10,732 nucleotides of DNA from Nitrospirota bacterium. Lineage in GTDB: Bacteria; Nitrospirota; UBA9217. Numbering within the stretch: the stretch's first letter is position 1; every line of letters starts with the position of its first letter. The translations under genes were made by a program, and so were the position numbers. Under the pieces are notes generated by a model, which did not search any database, had not been told where the DNA came from, and worked only from the letters and a program-made list of their open reading frames with translations. Location of the stretch: contig JAAXXJ010000088.1 of assembly GCA_013334545.1 (NCBI GenBank), forward strand, positions 1 through 10,732. Reading direction: 5' to 3'. Shown here piece after piece: positions 1-6,615 of this stretch.

Positions 1-23
1 TACTATTTGCATTTGTCGATCAC

Positions 24-100
24 GGTGGGCGTAGCTCAGTTGGTAGAGCACCAGGTTGTGGCCCTGGTGGCCGCGGGTTCAAGCCCCGTCGCTCACCCCA
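24..100 (+). tRNA. tRNA-His (GTG)
   Basis: The gene folds into a full cloverleaf. The acceptor stem GTGGGCG at 25-31 pairs with CGCTCAC at 90-96 with one G-U pair. The anticodon arm has stem CCAGG/CCTGG and loop TTGTGGC, giving anticodon GTG. G24 is the extra 5' G typical of tRNA-His and faces the discriminator C97. CCA is encoded at 98-100. Only 23 bases lie upstream, so its promoter cannot be judged. Confidence 0.97.
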
Positions 101-111
101 ATTTTTTGTAG

Positions 112-190
112 TGCGGAGTTCGGAGTGGGGAATGCGGAGTGAGGATCATCCATGGTCCTTGATTCCGCATTCGGCATTCCGCACTCCGCA
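112..190. repeat. Long imperfect palindrome built of 7-base words
   Basis: The arms at 112-140 and 162-190 pair over 29 positions with only three clear mismatches and two G-T pairs. Each arm is itself a degenerate tandem repeat with a 7-base period: GCGGAGT then TCGGAGT and further copies on the left, ATTCCGC and variants on the right. A few more pairs (agga/tcct) extend towards the loop. It fills the gap between tRNA-His and tRNA-Arg. No T-run follows it, so it is not a plain terminator. Function unknown. Confidence 0.85.
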
Positions 191-198
191 ATTTATTT

Positions 199-275
199 GC
201 GCCCGTAGCTCAGCTGGATAGAGCGTTGGCCTCCGAAGCCAAAGGCCGCGCGTTCGAATCGCGCCGGGCGCACCA
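199..275 (+). tRNA. tRNA-Arg (CCG)
   Basis: The acceptor stem GCGCCCG at 199-205 pairs perfectly with CGGGCGC at 265-271. The anticodon stem TTGGC/GCCAA carries loop CTCCGAA, anticodon CCG, which reads CGG. The discriminator is A272 and CCA is encoded at 273-275. The first 28 bases are identical to those of the next tRNA-Arg, which suggests a tandem duplication. Confidence 0.97.
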
Positions 276-285
276 GATCAAGAAA

Positions 286-345
286 ATTCAACATTCAAAA
301 TTCAAGATTCACCATGTTGAATATTGAATTGGGAATTTTGAATTC
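286..345. repeat. AT-rich imperfect palindrome built of 7-base words
   Basis: The left arm (286-313) is four tandem 7-base words of the form ATTCAAN, the last degenerate. The right arm (317-345) is four words of the form TTGAATN plus one base, again with period 7. The two arms are imperfectly complementary and meet at a CATG centre. It occupies the gap between the two tRNA-Arg genes. It is very AT-rich beside GC-rich tRNAs. Confidence 0.78.
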
Positions 346-354
346 GCAGAATAT

Positions 355-431
<77 letters not shown>

Positions 432-494
432 TTCATTGATGAAGCAGGTTCAACGTTCAGGGTCCAACGCACGAGAACAAGAGCAATTTTGTTG

Positions 495-523
495 TTGCAT
501 CAGCGAAAAAAGATAAGTATAAT
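495..523 (+). promoter_or_regulatory. Predicted sigma-70 promoter for tRNA-Lys
   Basis: A perfect -10 box TATAAT at 518-523 lies 17 bases after TTGCAT at 495-500, a weak -35 match. The predicted start near 530 is about 29 bases before the tRNA-Lys gene. The surrounding 435-558 stretch holds no gene. Based on the motif alone. Confidence 0.55.
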
Positions 524-558
524 ACGTTCCTTGTCGCAGGGTATTCCGTTTTTTTAAC

Positions 559-634
<76 letters not shown>

Positions 635-644
635 TGACCCCACC

Positions 645-702
645 GAGAGCAGTGAGCAGCAAGCAGCCATATTCGAAATGCTGCTAGCAGCACACTGCTC
701 TC
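645..702. repeat. 23-bp imperfect hairpin after tRNA-Lys
   Basis: The arms at 645-667 and 680-702 match at 20 of 23 positions; the three mismatches are all A facing A. The left arm repeats with a 7-base period (GAGCAGT, GAGCAGC, AAGCAGC). The 12-base loop contains TTCGAA. It starts 11 bases after the tRNA and could help end the transcript, but only a TTT follows. The rest of the gap, 703-839, shows nothing I can name. Confidence 0.8.
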
Positions 703-839
703 TTTGTTCGTGCCGGTGTTGCTGAATCTCCCTGCAGGCTTCGGGGAATGCGCACGCTCCTGGATCCAAGGGCCTTTTCGCGGCTCACGTGACAGGGCGG
801 AACGATGGTTCTTTGTGCCGTATATTCCTAAATAACGCT

Positions 840-922
840 GCGAGAGTGGCGGAACTGGCAGACGCGCCAGACTTAGGATCTGGTGGGCAACCGTGGGGGT
901 TCAAGTCCCCCCTCTCGCACCA
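840..922 (+). tRNA. tRNA-Leu (TAG)
   Basis: The acceptor stem GCGAGAG at 840-846 pairs with CTCTCGC at 912-918. The anticodon stem CCAGA/TCTGG has loop CTTAGGA, anticodon TAG, reading CUN codons. An extra arm of about 11 bases and the TGGCAGACGCG D-loop region fit a class II leucine tRNA. CCA is encoded at 920-922. No convincing promoter is visible just upstream; a TATATT at 821-826 has no -35 partner. Confidence 0.96.
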
Positions 923-938
923 ATAAGGTCAATATCGG

Positions 939-1010
939 CCACGGAGACACTGAGACACGGAGAAGGAAAAACCTCATGAGGTTTTCTCTGTGACCTCTGT
1001 GTCTCTGTGG
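939..1010. repeat. Long imperfect palindrome of 8-base words in the tig leader
   Basis: The outer arms pair from C939-G1010 to C950-G999 as 12 consecutive pairs including one G-T, then less regularly inward. The centre at 968-985 is the perfect 18-base palindrome AAAACCTCATGAGGTTTT. The left arm repeats GGAGACAC then TGAGACAC with period 8; the right arm has CTCTGTG at 986, 995 and 1003. It lies between tRNA-Leu and tig, ending 39 bases before the tig start. It could act in the leader RNA or limit read-through from the tRNA; neither is shown. Confidence 0.82.
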
Positions 1011-1049
1011 CGGACGTTATTAATAGAATTTTTTTAAAGGGGAATGAGT

Positions 1050-2327
1050 ATGAAAGTCACCGTCGAAGACATCAGCACCGTCAAAAAGAAACTACATATC
1101 CAGGTCATGCCCGACGCCATCGCTCTGGAGATGAAGAGGGCCGTGGCCGACGTGGCAAAGAAGGCAAAGATCCCCGGGTTCCGGCCCGGAAAGGCGCCGA
1201 AGGACGTGGTGGAGCGCCACTACGCCGCGGAGATCCAGTCCGAGGTGATGAACCGGGTCATTTCCGAGTCCTATCTCGAGGCGCTCAAGGAGAACGACCT
1301 GAGCCCCGTGGAAATGCCGAACATCACCAATATCTCCCCGCTCGAGAAGGACGCTCCTCTGAACTATTCGGCGGTGGTCGAAGTGCGGCCCCGGATCGAC
1401 CTCGGGAACTATGAAGGTATCGAGGTGAAGGAAACGCCGGCCACCGTCTCCGACGAGGAGCTCGGCCAGACCGTCGACCGTCTCCGGGAGATGTACGCGC
1501 AGCTCGAAGTGGTGGAAGGGCAGGCGCTGGACAAGGGGCACACGGCCATCATCGATTTTGAGGGGTTCCGAGAGGGCAAGTCCATCGAGGGCGCCAAGGC
1601 CCAGGACCACCTCCTCCATCTCGGCACCGGGAGCCTGATCCCCGGGTTCGAGGAACAGCTCATCGGCATGAACAAGGGCGAGACCCGGGAGATCAACGTC
1701 AATTTTCCGGCGGACTACAGCAACAAGGACCTCGCCGGCAAGGACGCGAAGTTCACGGTCACGCTGAAAGAGGTCAAGAAGAAGGTCATGCCCGAACTGA
1801 ACGACGAGTTCGCCAAGGACATCGGCGACCACAAGACCGTGGACGAGCTGAAGACGCGCATCAAAGAGGACATCGAGATCCGCAAGAAGAACGAGCTCGT
1901 CTCGGCCCAGCGCGAGGAGCTCCTGAACAAGCTCATCGACGCCCACACCTTCGATGTGCCCCAGGGCATGGTGGACCGTGAGCTGAACTCCATGGCCCGG
2001 CAGCAGGTCACGCGCATGGCGCGCCAGGGCATCGATGTCCAGAAGACCTTCGACGTGGCGAAGTTCCGGCTCGAGCACCGCGACCTGGCCGTGAGGCGCG
2101 TGAAGGGGACCCTGCTCCTGGATGTGATCGCCGACAAGGAAAAGATCGACGTCTCGGACGCCGAGGTGAACGCCGCCCTGGCCGCCATGGCCCGGAGCGC
2201 CAATCAGAAGCTCGAGGCCGTCAAGCAGTACTACGAGGCGCAGGAAGGCGGCATGGACGATCTCCGGTCGTCGCTCGCCGAGGAAAAGACCCTGTCCCTC
2301 TTGCTTTCCAAAGCGAAGAAGGTATAG
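1050..2327 (+). CDS. tig: Trigger factor, ribosome-bound chaperone and prolyl isomerase
   Basis: This 425-residue protein binds the ribosome at the polypeptide exit and shields and folds nascent chains in the cytoplasm. The N-terminal ribosome-binding domain carries the family signature GFRPGKAP at residues 43-50. An FKBP-like PPIase domain spans roughly 160-242 (IIDFEGF, LIPGFEEQLIGM), followed by the helical SurA-like substrate-binding part to the C-terminus. Length is normal for the family. An ATG at 1044 exists, but the ribosome site AAAGGGG at 1036-1042 is 7 bases from the ATG at 1050 and only 1 from the earlier one. The protein from 1050 begins MKVTVEDIS, as family members do. clpP and clpX follow on the same strand with a 39-base gap, so the three are probably one operon. 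Confidence 0.96.
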   Translation: MKVTVEDISTVKKKLHIQVMPDAIALEMKRAVADVAKKAKIPGFRPGKAPKDVVERHYAAEIQSEVMNRVISESYLEALKENDLSPVEMPNITNISPLEKDAPLNYSAVVEVRPRIDLGNYEGIEVKETPATVSDEELGQTVDRLREMYAQLEVVEGQALDKGHTAIIDFEGFREGKSIEGAKAQDHLLHLGTGSLIPGFEEQLIGMNKGETREINVNFPADYSNKDLAGKDAKFTVTLKEVKKKVMPELNDEFAKDIGDHKTVDELKTRIKEDIEIRKKNELVSAQREELLNKLIDAHTFDVPQGMVDRELNSMARQQVTRMARQGIDVQKTFDVAKFRLEHRDLAVRRVKGTLLLDVIADKEKIDVSDAEVNAALAAMARSANQKLEAVKQYYEAQEGGMDDLRSSLAEEKTLSLLLSKAKKV

Positions 2328-2366
2328 AATACCTCAGGAACAAAGAACATACGACAGGAGAACCCA

Positions 2367-2972
2367 ATGTCCCTCATTCCCATGGTGATCGAACAGACAA
2401 GCCGCGGCGAGCGAGCCTATGATATCTACTCGCGGCTCCTGAAGGACCGCATTATCTTCCTCGGCACGGCCATCGACGACATCGTCGCCAACACAGTGAT
2501 CGCCCAGCTCCTGTTCCTCGAAGCCGACGACCCGGACAAGGACATCTATCTCTATGTGAACTCGCCGGGCGGCGTTGTCACCTCCGGGCTCGCCATCTAT
2601 GATACGATGAACTACATCAAGTGCCCGGTCTCGACCATCTGCATCGGTCAGGCCGCGAGCATGGGCGCACTGCTCCTGTCGGCGGGCACGAAGGGCAAGC
2701 GGTTCTCGCTGCCCCACGCCCGCATCATGATCCACCAGCCCATGGGCGGGTTCCAGGGCCAGGCCACGGACATCGAGATCCACGCACGCGAGATCCTGAA
2801 GATGAAGGAGACGCTGAACCGGATCCTGGCGACCGCCACCGGCCAGCCCATCGAGAAGATCCAGACCGATACGGACCGTGATTTCTTCATGTCCGGCGAG
2901 GACGCAAAGAGCTACGGCCTCGTTGACGAGGTCATCACCAAAAAACTGCCGCGCGCCGCGAGGGAGAAGTAG
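2367..2972 (+). CDS. clpP: ATP-dependent Clp protease proteolytic subunit
   Basis: ClpP is the serine peptidase that forms a barrel of two heptameric rings and degrades proteins fed in by ClpX or ClpA. The 201-residue sequence shows the catalytic triad Ser98 (in GQAASMGA), His123 (in MIHQP) and Asp172 (in DRDFFM), each one residue beyond mature E. coli numbering. The start ATG has AGGAG at 2356-2360 with 6 bases of spacing. No long N-terminal propeptide is apparent. The stop codon is 4 bases before clpX, which indicates co-transcription and probably translational coupling. Confidence 0.98.
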   Translation: MSLIPMVIEQTSRGERAYDIYSRLLKDRIIFLGTAIDDIVANTVIAQLLFLEADDPDKDIYLYVNSPGGVVTSGLAIYDTMNYIKCPVSTICIGQAASMGALLLSAGTKGKRFSLPHARIMIHQPMGGFQGQATDIEIHAREILKMKETLNRILATATGQPIEKIQTDTDRDFFMSGEDAKSYGLVDEVITKKLPRAAREK

Positions 2973-2976
2973 CGCC

Positions 2977-4227
2977 ATGACCGAAAAAAAGGACCAGAAG
3001 GACCATACATCGCCGCTCAAGTGCTCATTCTGCGGCAAGGGCCAGGATGAGGTGAAAAAGCTCATCGCCGGTCCGTCGGTCTTCATCTGCAACGAGTGCG
3101 TTGACCTCTGCAATGAGATCATCGCTGAGGAGTGGGAGGAGGCCAAGGAGGCCAAGACACCGCGGCTCCCGAAGCCGGCCGAGATCAAGCGGATCCTCGA
3201 CGAGTATGTCATCGGCCAGGACCGCGCCAAGAAGATCCTTTCCGTGGCCGTGCACAACCACTACAAGCGGATCGGCGTCCAGCACGAGATCGGCGAGGAG
3301 GTGGAGCTCCAGAAGAGCAACATCCTGCTCATCGGCCCCACGGGCACCGGCAAGACCCTGCTCGCCCAGACCCTGGCGCGGATCCTCGATGTGCCGTTCA
3401 CGATCGCCGATGCGACGACGCTGACCGAGGCGGGCTACGTGGGCGAGGACGTGGAGAACATCATCCTGAAGCTCCTGCAGAACGCCAACTACGACGTCGA
3501 GCGGGCCCAGCGCGGCATCGTGTACATCGATGAGATCGACAAGATCAGCCGCAAGTCCGAGAACCCGTCGATCACCCGAGACGTTTCCGGTGAGGGGGTC
3601 CAGCAGGCGCTCCTGAAGCTCATCGAGGGCACCGTGGCGGCGGTCCCGCCGCAGGGCGGTCGCAAGCACCCCCACCAGGAGTTCATCCAGGTGGACACCA
3701 CGAACATCCTGTTCATCTGCGGCGGCGCCTTCGTGGGCATTGACAACATCATCGAGCAGCGCGTCGGCAAGAAGACCATGGGCTTCGGCGCCGACATCCA
3801 GAGCAAGAGCGAGCGGAAGTTCAGCGAGATCCTCGCGAGCCTCCAGCCCGAGGACCTGCTTAAGTACGGGCTCATCCCCGAGTTCGTGGGCCGCATGCCG
3901 GTAGTGGCGACCCTCGTGGAGCTGGACGAGCACGCTTTGATCGACATCCTGACCCGGCCCAAGAACGCGCTCATCAAGCAGTATCAGAAACTGCTCTCCC
4001 TGGAAGGCTGCAAGCTGCGCTTCACCGAGGGCGCGCTCATCGCCATCGCCAAGAAGGCCATCACCCGCAAGACCGGGGCCCGCGGCCTCCGGGCCATCCT
4101 CGAGGACGTGATGCTGAACGTGATGTACGATATCCCGTCCCAGGCAGGCATCCGCGAGTGCATCATCAGCGATGAAGTGATCAGCGACGGCGCCGAACCG
4201 CTTCTCATTTACGAGAAGATCGCTTAA
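2977..4227 (+). CDS. clpX: Clp protease ATP-binding subunit, AAA+ unfoldase
   Basis: ClpX is a hexameric AAA+ unfoldase that recognises tagged proteins and threads them into ClpP. The 416-residue protein has an N-terminal zinc-binding domain with Cys16, Cys19, Cys38 and Cys41. It also shows Walker A GPTGTGKT at 120-127, pore loop GYVG at 153-156, Walker B with Asp185-Glu186, the RKH loop at 229-231, and sensor 2 in GARG at 367-370. The ClpP-docking loop reads MGF (268-270), a variant of the E. coli IGF. An in-frame ATG exists upstream at 2878 inside clpP, but the ATG at 2977 has AGGGAGA at 2961-2967 and gives the normal N-terminus just before the zinc domain. lon does not follow, and a terminator ends the operon. 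Confidence 0.98.
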   Translation: MTEKKDQKDHTSPLKCSFCGKGQDEVKKLIAGPSVFICNECVDLCNEIIAEEWEEAKEAKTPRLPKPAEIKRILDEYVIGQDRAKKILSVAVHNHYKRIGVQHEIGEEVELQKSNILLIGPTGTGKTLLAQTLARILDVPFTIADATTLTEAGYVGEDVENIILKLLQNANYDVERAQRGIVYIDEIDKISRKSENPSITRDVSGEGVQQALLKLIEGTVAAVPPQGGRKHPHQEFIQVDTTNILFICGGAFVGIDNIIEQRVGKKTMGFGADIQSKSERKFSEILASLQPEDLLKYGLIPEFVGRMPVVATLVELDEHALIDILTRPKNALIKQYQKLLSLEGCKLRFTEGALIAIAKKAITRKTGARGLRAILEDVMLNVMYDIPSQAGIRECIISDEVISDGAEPLLIYEKIA

Positions 4228-4231
4228 CGAC

Positions 4232-4336
4232 CAGTAATCCGTGAGCAGTAATTGAGAGATTAGAGATTGAGGTTTGTCCTTAATCTCTTTTTTTCTGCTT
4301 ATCCTGATCACGAATCACTCATTACTAAATTACTGG
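4232..4336. repeat. Composite word-built inverted repeat between clpX and engB
   Basis: The outer ends CCAGTAAT (4231-4238) and ATTACTGG (4329-4336) are perfectly complementary. The left arm runs in 7-base steps (GTAATCC ... AGAGATT, AGAGATT). The right arm contains ATCACT at 4314 and ATTACT at 4321 and 4329, spaced 7 and 8. The middle is poorly paired except for the terminator hairpin nested inside. It fills almost the whole gap between the two genes. Confidence 0.6.
4262..4294 (+). terminator. Intrinsic terminator after clpX
   Basis: An 11-bp stem pairs 4262-4272 with 4278-4288, with one G-T pair and loop TTTGT. Its 3' end runs into seven T residues at 4288-4294. This is the textbook rho-independent form, 35 bases after the clpX stop, and should end the tig-clpP-clpX transcript before engB. 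Confidence 0.85.
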
Positions 4337-4342
4337 CATATA

Positions 4343-4948
4343 ATGAAGATCCTTTCCGCCGAATTCGTGACAAGCGCCGCCGGACTGAAGCAGTTCCCCG
4401 ATGACAGCAGGCCCCAGATCGCCTTTTCCGGACGCTCGAACGTCGGCAAATCCTCCCTCATCAATGCCTTCCTGAACCGGAAGAGCCTCGTCAAGACGAG
4501 CGCGACGCCGGGCAAGACCCAGCTGATCAACTTCTTCCTCGTCAATAAAGAGTTCTACTGCGTCGACCTCCCGGGATACGGCTATGCCAAGGCGCCCCGG
4601 AGCGTGGTGGACGCGTGGGCACCGATGATCGAGGGGTATATCAAGGACTCTCCGCAGATCCGGGTCGTCGTGGTCCTGCTCGACATCCGGCGGGAACCCG
4701 ACGCGCGCGATGAACGGCTCGTCGAGTGGCTTGCGCATTACGGCGTCCCGGCACTCTACGTGCTGACCAAGGCCGACAAGGTGAAGCGGAGCGAGGCCGC
4801 GCAGGCGAGGCGGTCGGTCGCGAAAAAACTGGGGCTTGCCGGACCGCCGCTCCTCACGTCGGTCAAGACCGGCCAGGGGATCGTCGAGCTCAAGGCGGAG
4901 ATCGCGAAAAGGCTCAATCAGCCACCGGGGACCGTCGCTTCATCTTGA
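4343..4948 (+). CDS. engB: Ribosome biogenesis GTPase EngB (YsxC/YihA)
   Basis: EngB is a small essential GTPase needed for assembly of the large ribosomal subunit. The 201-residue protein shows G1 GRSNVGKS at 30-37, the switch region SATPGKTQ at 53-60, G3 DLPG at 75-78 followed by YGYA, G4 TKAD at 142-145, and a G5-like SVKTG near 173-177. An in-frame ATG at 4274 would place 23 extra residues across the clpX terminator. Starting at 4343 instead gives MKILSAEFV, which lines up with B. subtilis YsxC from residue 1. There is no clear Shine-Dalgarno sequence or promoter. TATAAT at 4339-4344 overlaps the start codon, so it cannot easily serve this start. Confidence 0.96.
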   Translation: MKILSAEFVTSAAGLKQFPDDSRPQIAFSGRSNVGKSSLINAFLNRKSLVKTSATPGKTQLINFFLVNKEFYCVDLPGYGYAKAPRSVVDAWAPMIEGYIKDSPQIRVVVVLLDIRREPDARDERLVEWLAHYGVPALYVLTKADKVKRSEAAQARRSVAKKLGLAGPPLLTSVKTGQGIVELKAEIAKRLNQPPGTVASS

Positions 4949-4960
4949 TTCTTTTCTTCT

Positions 4961-5000
4961 ACTGCTGTATCCTGATCCCTGTCTTCTGACTTCTTTGATC
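4961..5000. repeat. Single-arm word-like pyrimidine-rich stretch
   Basis: Short CTG/TCT words (CTGATCC, CTGTCTT, CTGACTT) follow each other at roughly 7- to 9-base intervals in the gap between engB and the channel gene. It resembles one arm of the nearby word-built palindromes but no complementary arm is present. This is a weak, low-complexity observation. Confidence 0.35.
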
Positions 5001-5016
5001 CTCCGGAGGTACGTTC

Positions 5017-6543
5017 ATGGAACTCATCCAGGCCCTGACCGGCTCGCTCCTCTGGGCGACCCTCTTCAGCATCGGGCTCTTCGTCGGAGGCAGCATCGCC
5101 ACCAATTTCCTGGCAAAAAAGTCCAAGCTGCTGGAGCCCATTGCTTCAGGCTTGAAGCTCATTGCCCTCTTCGTTGCCCTCCAGGCGTTCCTGATCCTGG
5201 GCGGGAACGAGGGCTTCCCCGCCGTCGCGCGCTATTTCCAGTTCTTCTCCTGGCTCATCGCGATCTTCGCCCTGCTCCGGCTGACGCTCTATATGTACGG
5301 CGACCTCTTCGTGGTGCGGTGGAAGAAGGGGAGCTTCCCGGCGGCTTTCAAGAACATCATCACCATGGTCATCCTCGTCGTGTCGGTCCTGTTCCTGATG
5401 AAGGGGATCCTGGACATCAATGTCACCTCGCTGATCGCGACGACCACGGTGCTGACGGCCACCATCGGTCTGGCCTTCCAGAGCACCCTTGCCAACATGC
5501 TCGCGGGGCTCACCATCCATCTGGAGAAGCCGCTCCGGCAGGGCGATTGGATCGCCGCCGGCGGGCATGAGGGGCACGTGCTGGACATCACGCTCCGCTC
5601 GACCCGGATGCGGACGATCGAGAAAAACGAGGTCTTCATCCCGAACAGCTATGTCCTGGCCGGCGCAGTGGTGAACTACAGCCTGCCCGACCAGACGACC
5701 TACCGGAAAGTGACAGTCGGCGTGAGCTACCAGGTGGCGCCGAACACGGTCAGGAGGACGGTCCTGGACGTGCTGGCCTCGGTGGACGGCGTCCACCGCC
5801 AGCCCGAACCGCTGGTGCGGGTCCTGAACTTCGGCGACTTCTCGGTGAACTACGAGATCCGCTACGCTATCCACGACTACCAGCGGTACCTCGAGATCGA
5901 GTCGGACATCATGAACCTCCTCTGGTACCGGTTCAGGCGAGACGGGATCGAGATCCCCTTCCCGATCCAGACGGTCCACCTCAAGGAGATCACCGCCGAG
6001 AGCAGGCGCGCGGAGCGCGAACAGGCGGCTGCAGAGGTCCTCGCCCTCATGGGCAAGGTGGATATCCTCGCGCCTCTCTCGCAGGAAGAGCGGCGGAAGC
6101 TGGTCGAGACCGTGGGCATCAAGACCTATGCGGTCGGCGAGTGCCCCGTGCTCCAGGGAGAGGCCGGCGACTCGTTCTACATCATCAGGAAGGGGTCCGT
6201 GGACGTCCTCGTGCAGAAGGAGGCGGGCGAATGCGTCGTGGTCGCCACCCTGGGAGCGGGGAACTTCTTCGGCGAGATGAGCCTTTTGACGGGGGCCGCG
6301 CGGACCGCGACGATCCGGGTGACGGAGGATGCCGAGTTTGTGGTCATCGACCGTGAAAGTTTCCGGGGCACGCTGATCCATAATCCGTCCATTGCCGAAT
6401 CCCTCAGCCGCATCCTTGCGGAACGCCAGGCCGCGCTGGCTGCGCAGCGGGAGAAGCTCGATGCCGTCACGTTCGAGCGGCGCAAGAGGGACGAATCAGG
6501 GAAGCTGCTCCACAACATCCGTGAGTTCTTCGGCCTGCACTGA
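5017..6543 (+). CDS. MscS-family channel with C-terminal cyclic-nucleotide-binding domain
   Basis: This 508-residue inner-membrane protein resembles the bacterial cyclic-nucleotide-gated (bCNG) branch of the MscS superfamily. Hydrophobic segments lie near residues 8-32, 44-62, 72-98, 110-130 and 135-168. The last is the MscS pore helix region (TATIGLAFQSTLANMLAGL), followed by the beta domain starting GDWI (176-179). The soluble MscS body runs to about 325. Residues ~350-465 form a cNMP-binding domain with the phosphate-binding cassette FGEMSLLTGAARTAT (418-432), including Glu420 and Arg429, so ligand binding looks intact. A charged tail follows. GGAGGT at 5005-5010 is 6 bases from the ATG, and the gap to engB is 68 bases. 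Whether it is gated by tension, by cNMP or by both cannot be read from sequence; many bCNG members respond poorly to tension. Confidence 0.92.
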   Translation: MELIQALTGSLLWATLFSIGLFVGGSIATNFLAKKSKLLEPIASGLKLIALFVALQAFLILGGNEGFPAVARYFQFFSWLIAIFALLRLTLYMYGDLFVVRWKKGSFPAAFKNIITMVILVVSVLFLMKGILDINVTSLIATTTVLTATIGLAFQSTLANMLAGLTIHLEKPLRQGDWIAAGGHEGHVLDITLRSTRMRTIEKNEVFIPNSYVLAGAVVNYSLPDQTTYRKVTVGVSYQVAPNTVRRTVLDVLASVDGVHRQPEPLVRVLNFGDFSVNYEIRYAIHDYQRYLEIESDIMNLLWYRFRRDGIEIPFPIQTVHLKEITAESRRAEREQAAAEVLALMGKVDILAPLSQEERRKLVETVGIKTYAVGECPVLQGEAGDSFYIIRKGSVDVLVQKEAGECVVVATLGAGNFFGEMSLLTGAARTATIRVTEDAEFVVIDRESFRGTLIHNPSIAESLSRILAERQAALAAQREKLDAVTFERRKRDESGKLLHNIREFFGLH

Positions 6544-6615
6544 CGGAAGAACATACCTCTACGATTTAAAATGAATTATTATTCATGCCGGTTGTTCCCG
6601 GTATAATGGAGGCCT

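Noticed and set aside
821..826. TATATT before tRNA-Leu as a promoter -10 box
   Set aside because: No -35-like hexamer lies 15-19 bases upstream; GTGACA at 789-794 is 26 bases away.
1092..2078. 328-residue open frame antisense to tig
   Set aside because: It mirrors the codon pattern of the strong trigger factor gene, has low-complexity Leu/Val/His-rich composition and no recognisable motif. Similar long antisense frames lie opposite clpX (3025-4311) and the channel (5146-6381) for the same reason.
3778..3786. MGF instead of IGF in the ClpX docking loop
   Set aside because: This is a mild hydrophobic change at a position that varies among bacteria, and ClpP is encoded next door; there is no reason to expect loss of docking.
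5000..5009. CCTCCGGAGG palindrome at the channel gene's ribosome site
   Set aside because: It has no room for a loop, so it is not a usable hairpin, and half of it is simply the Shine-Dalgarno sequence.
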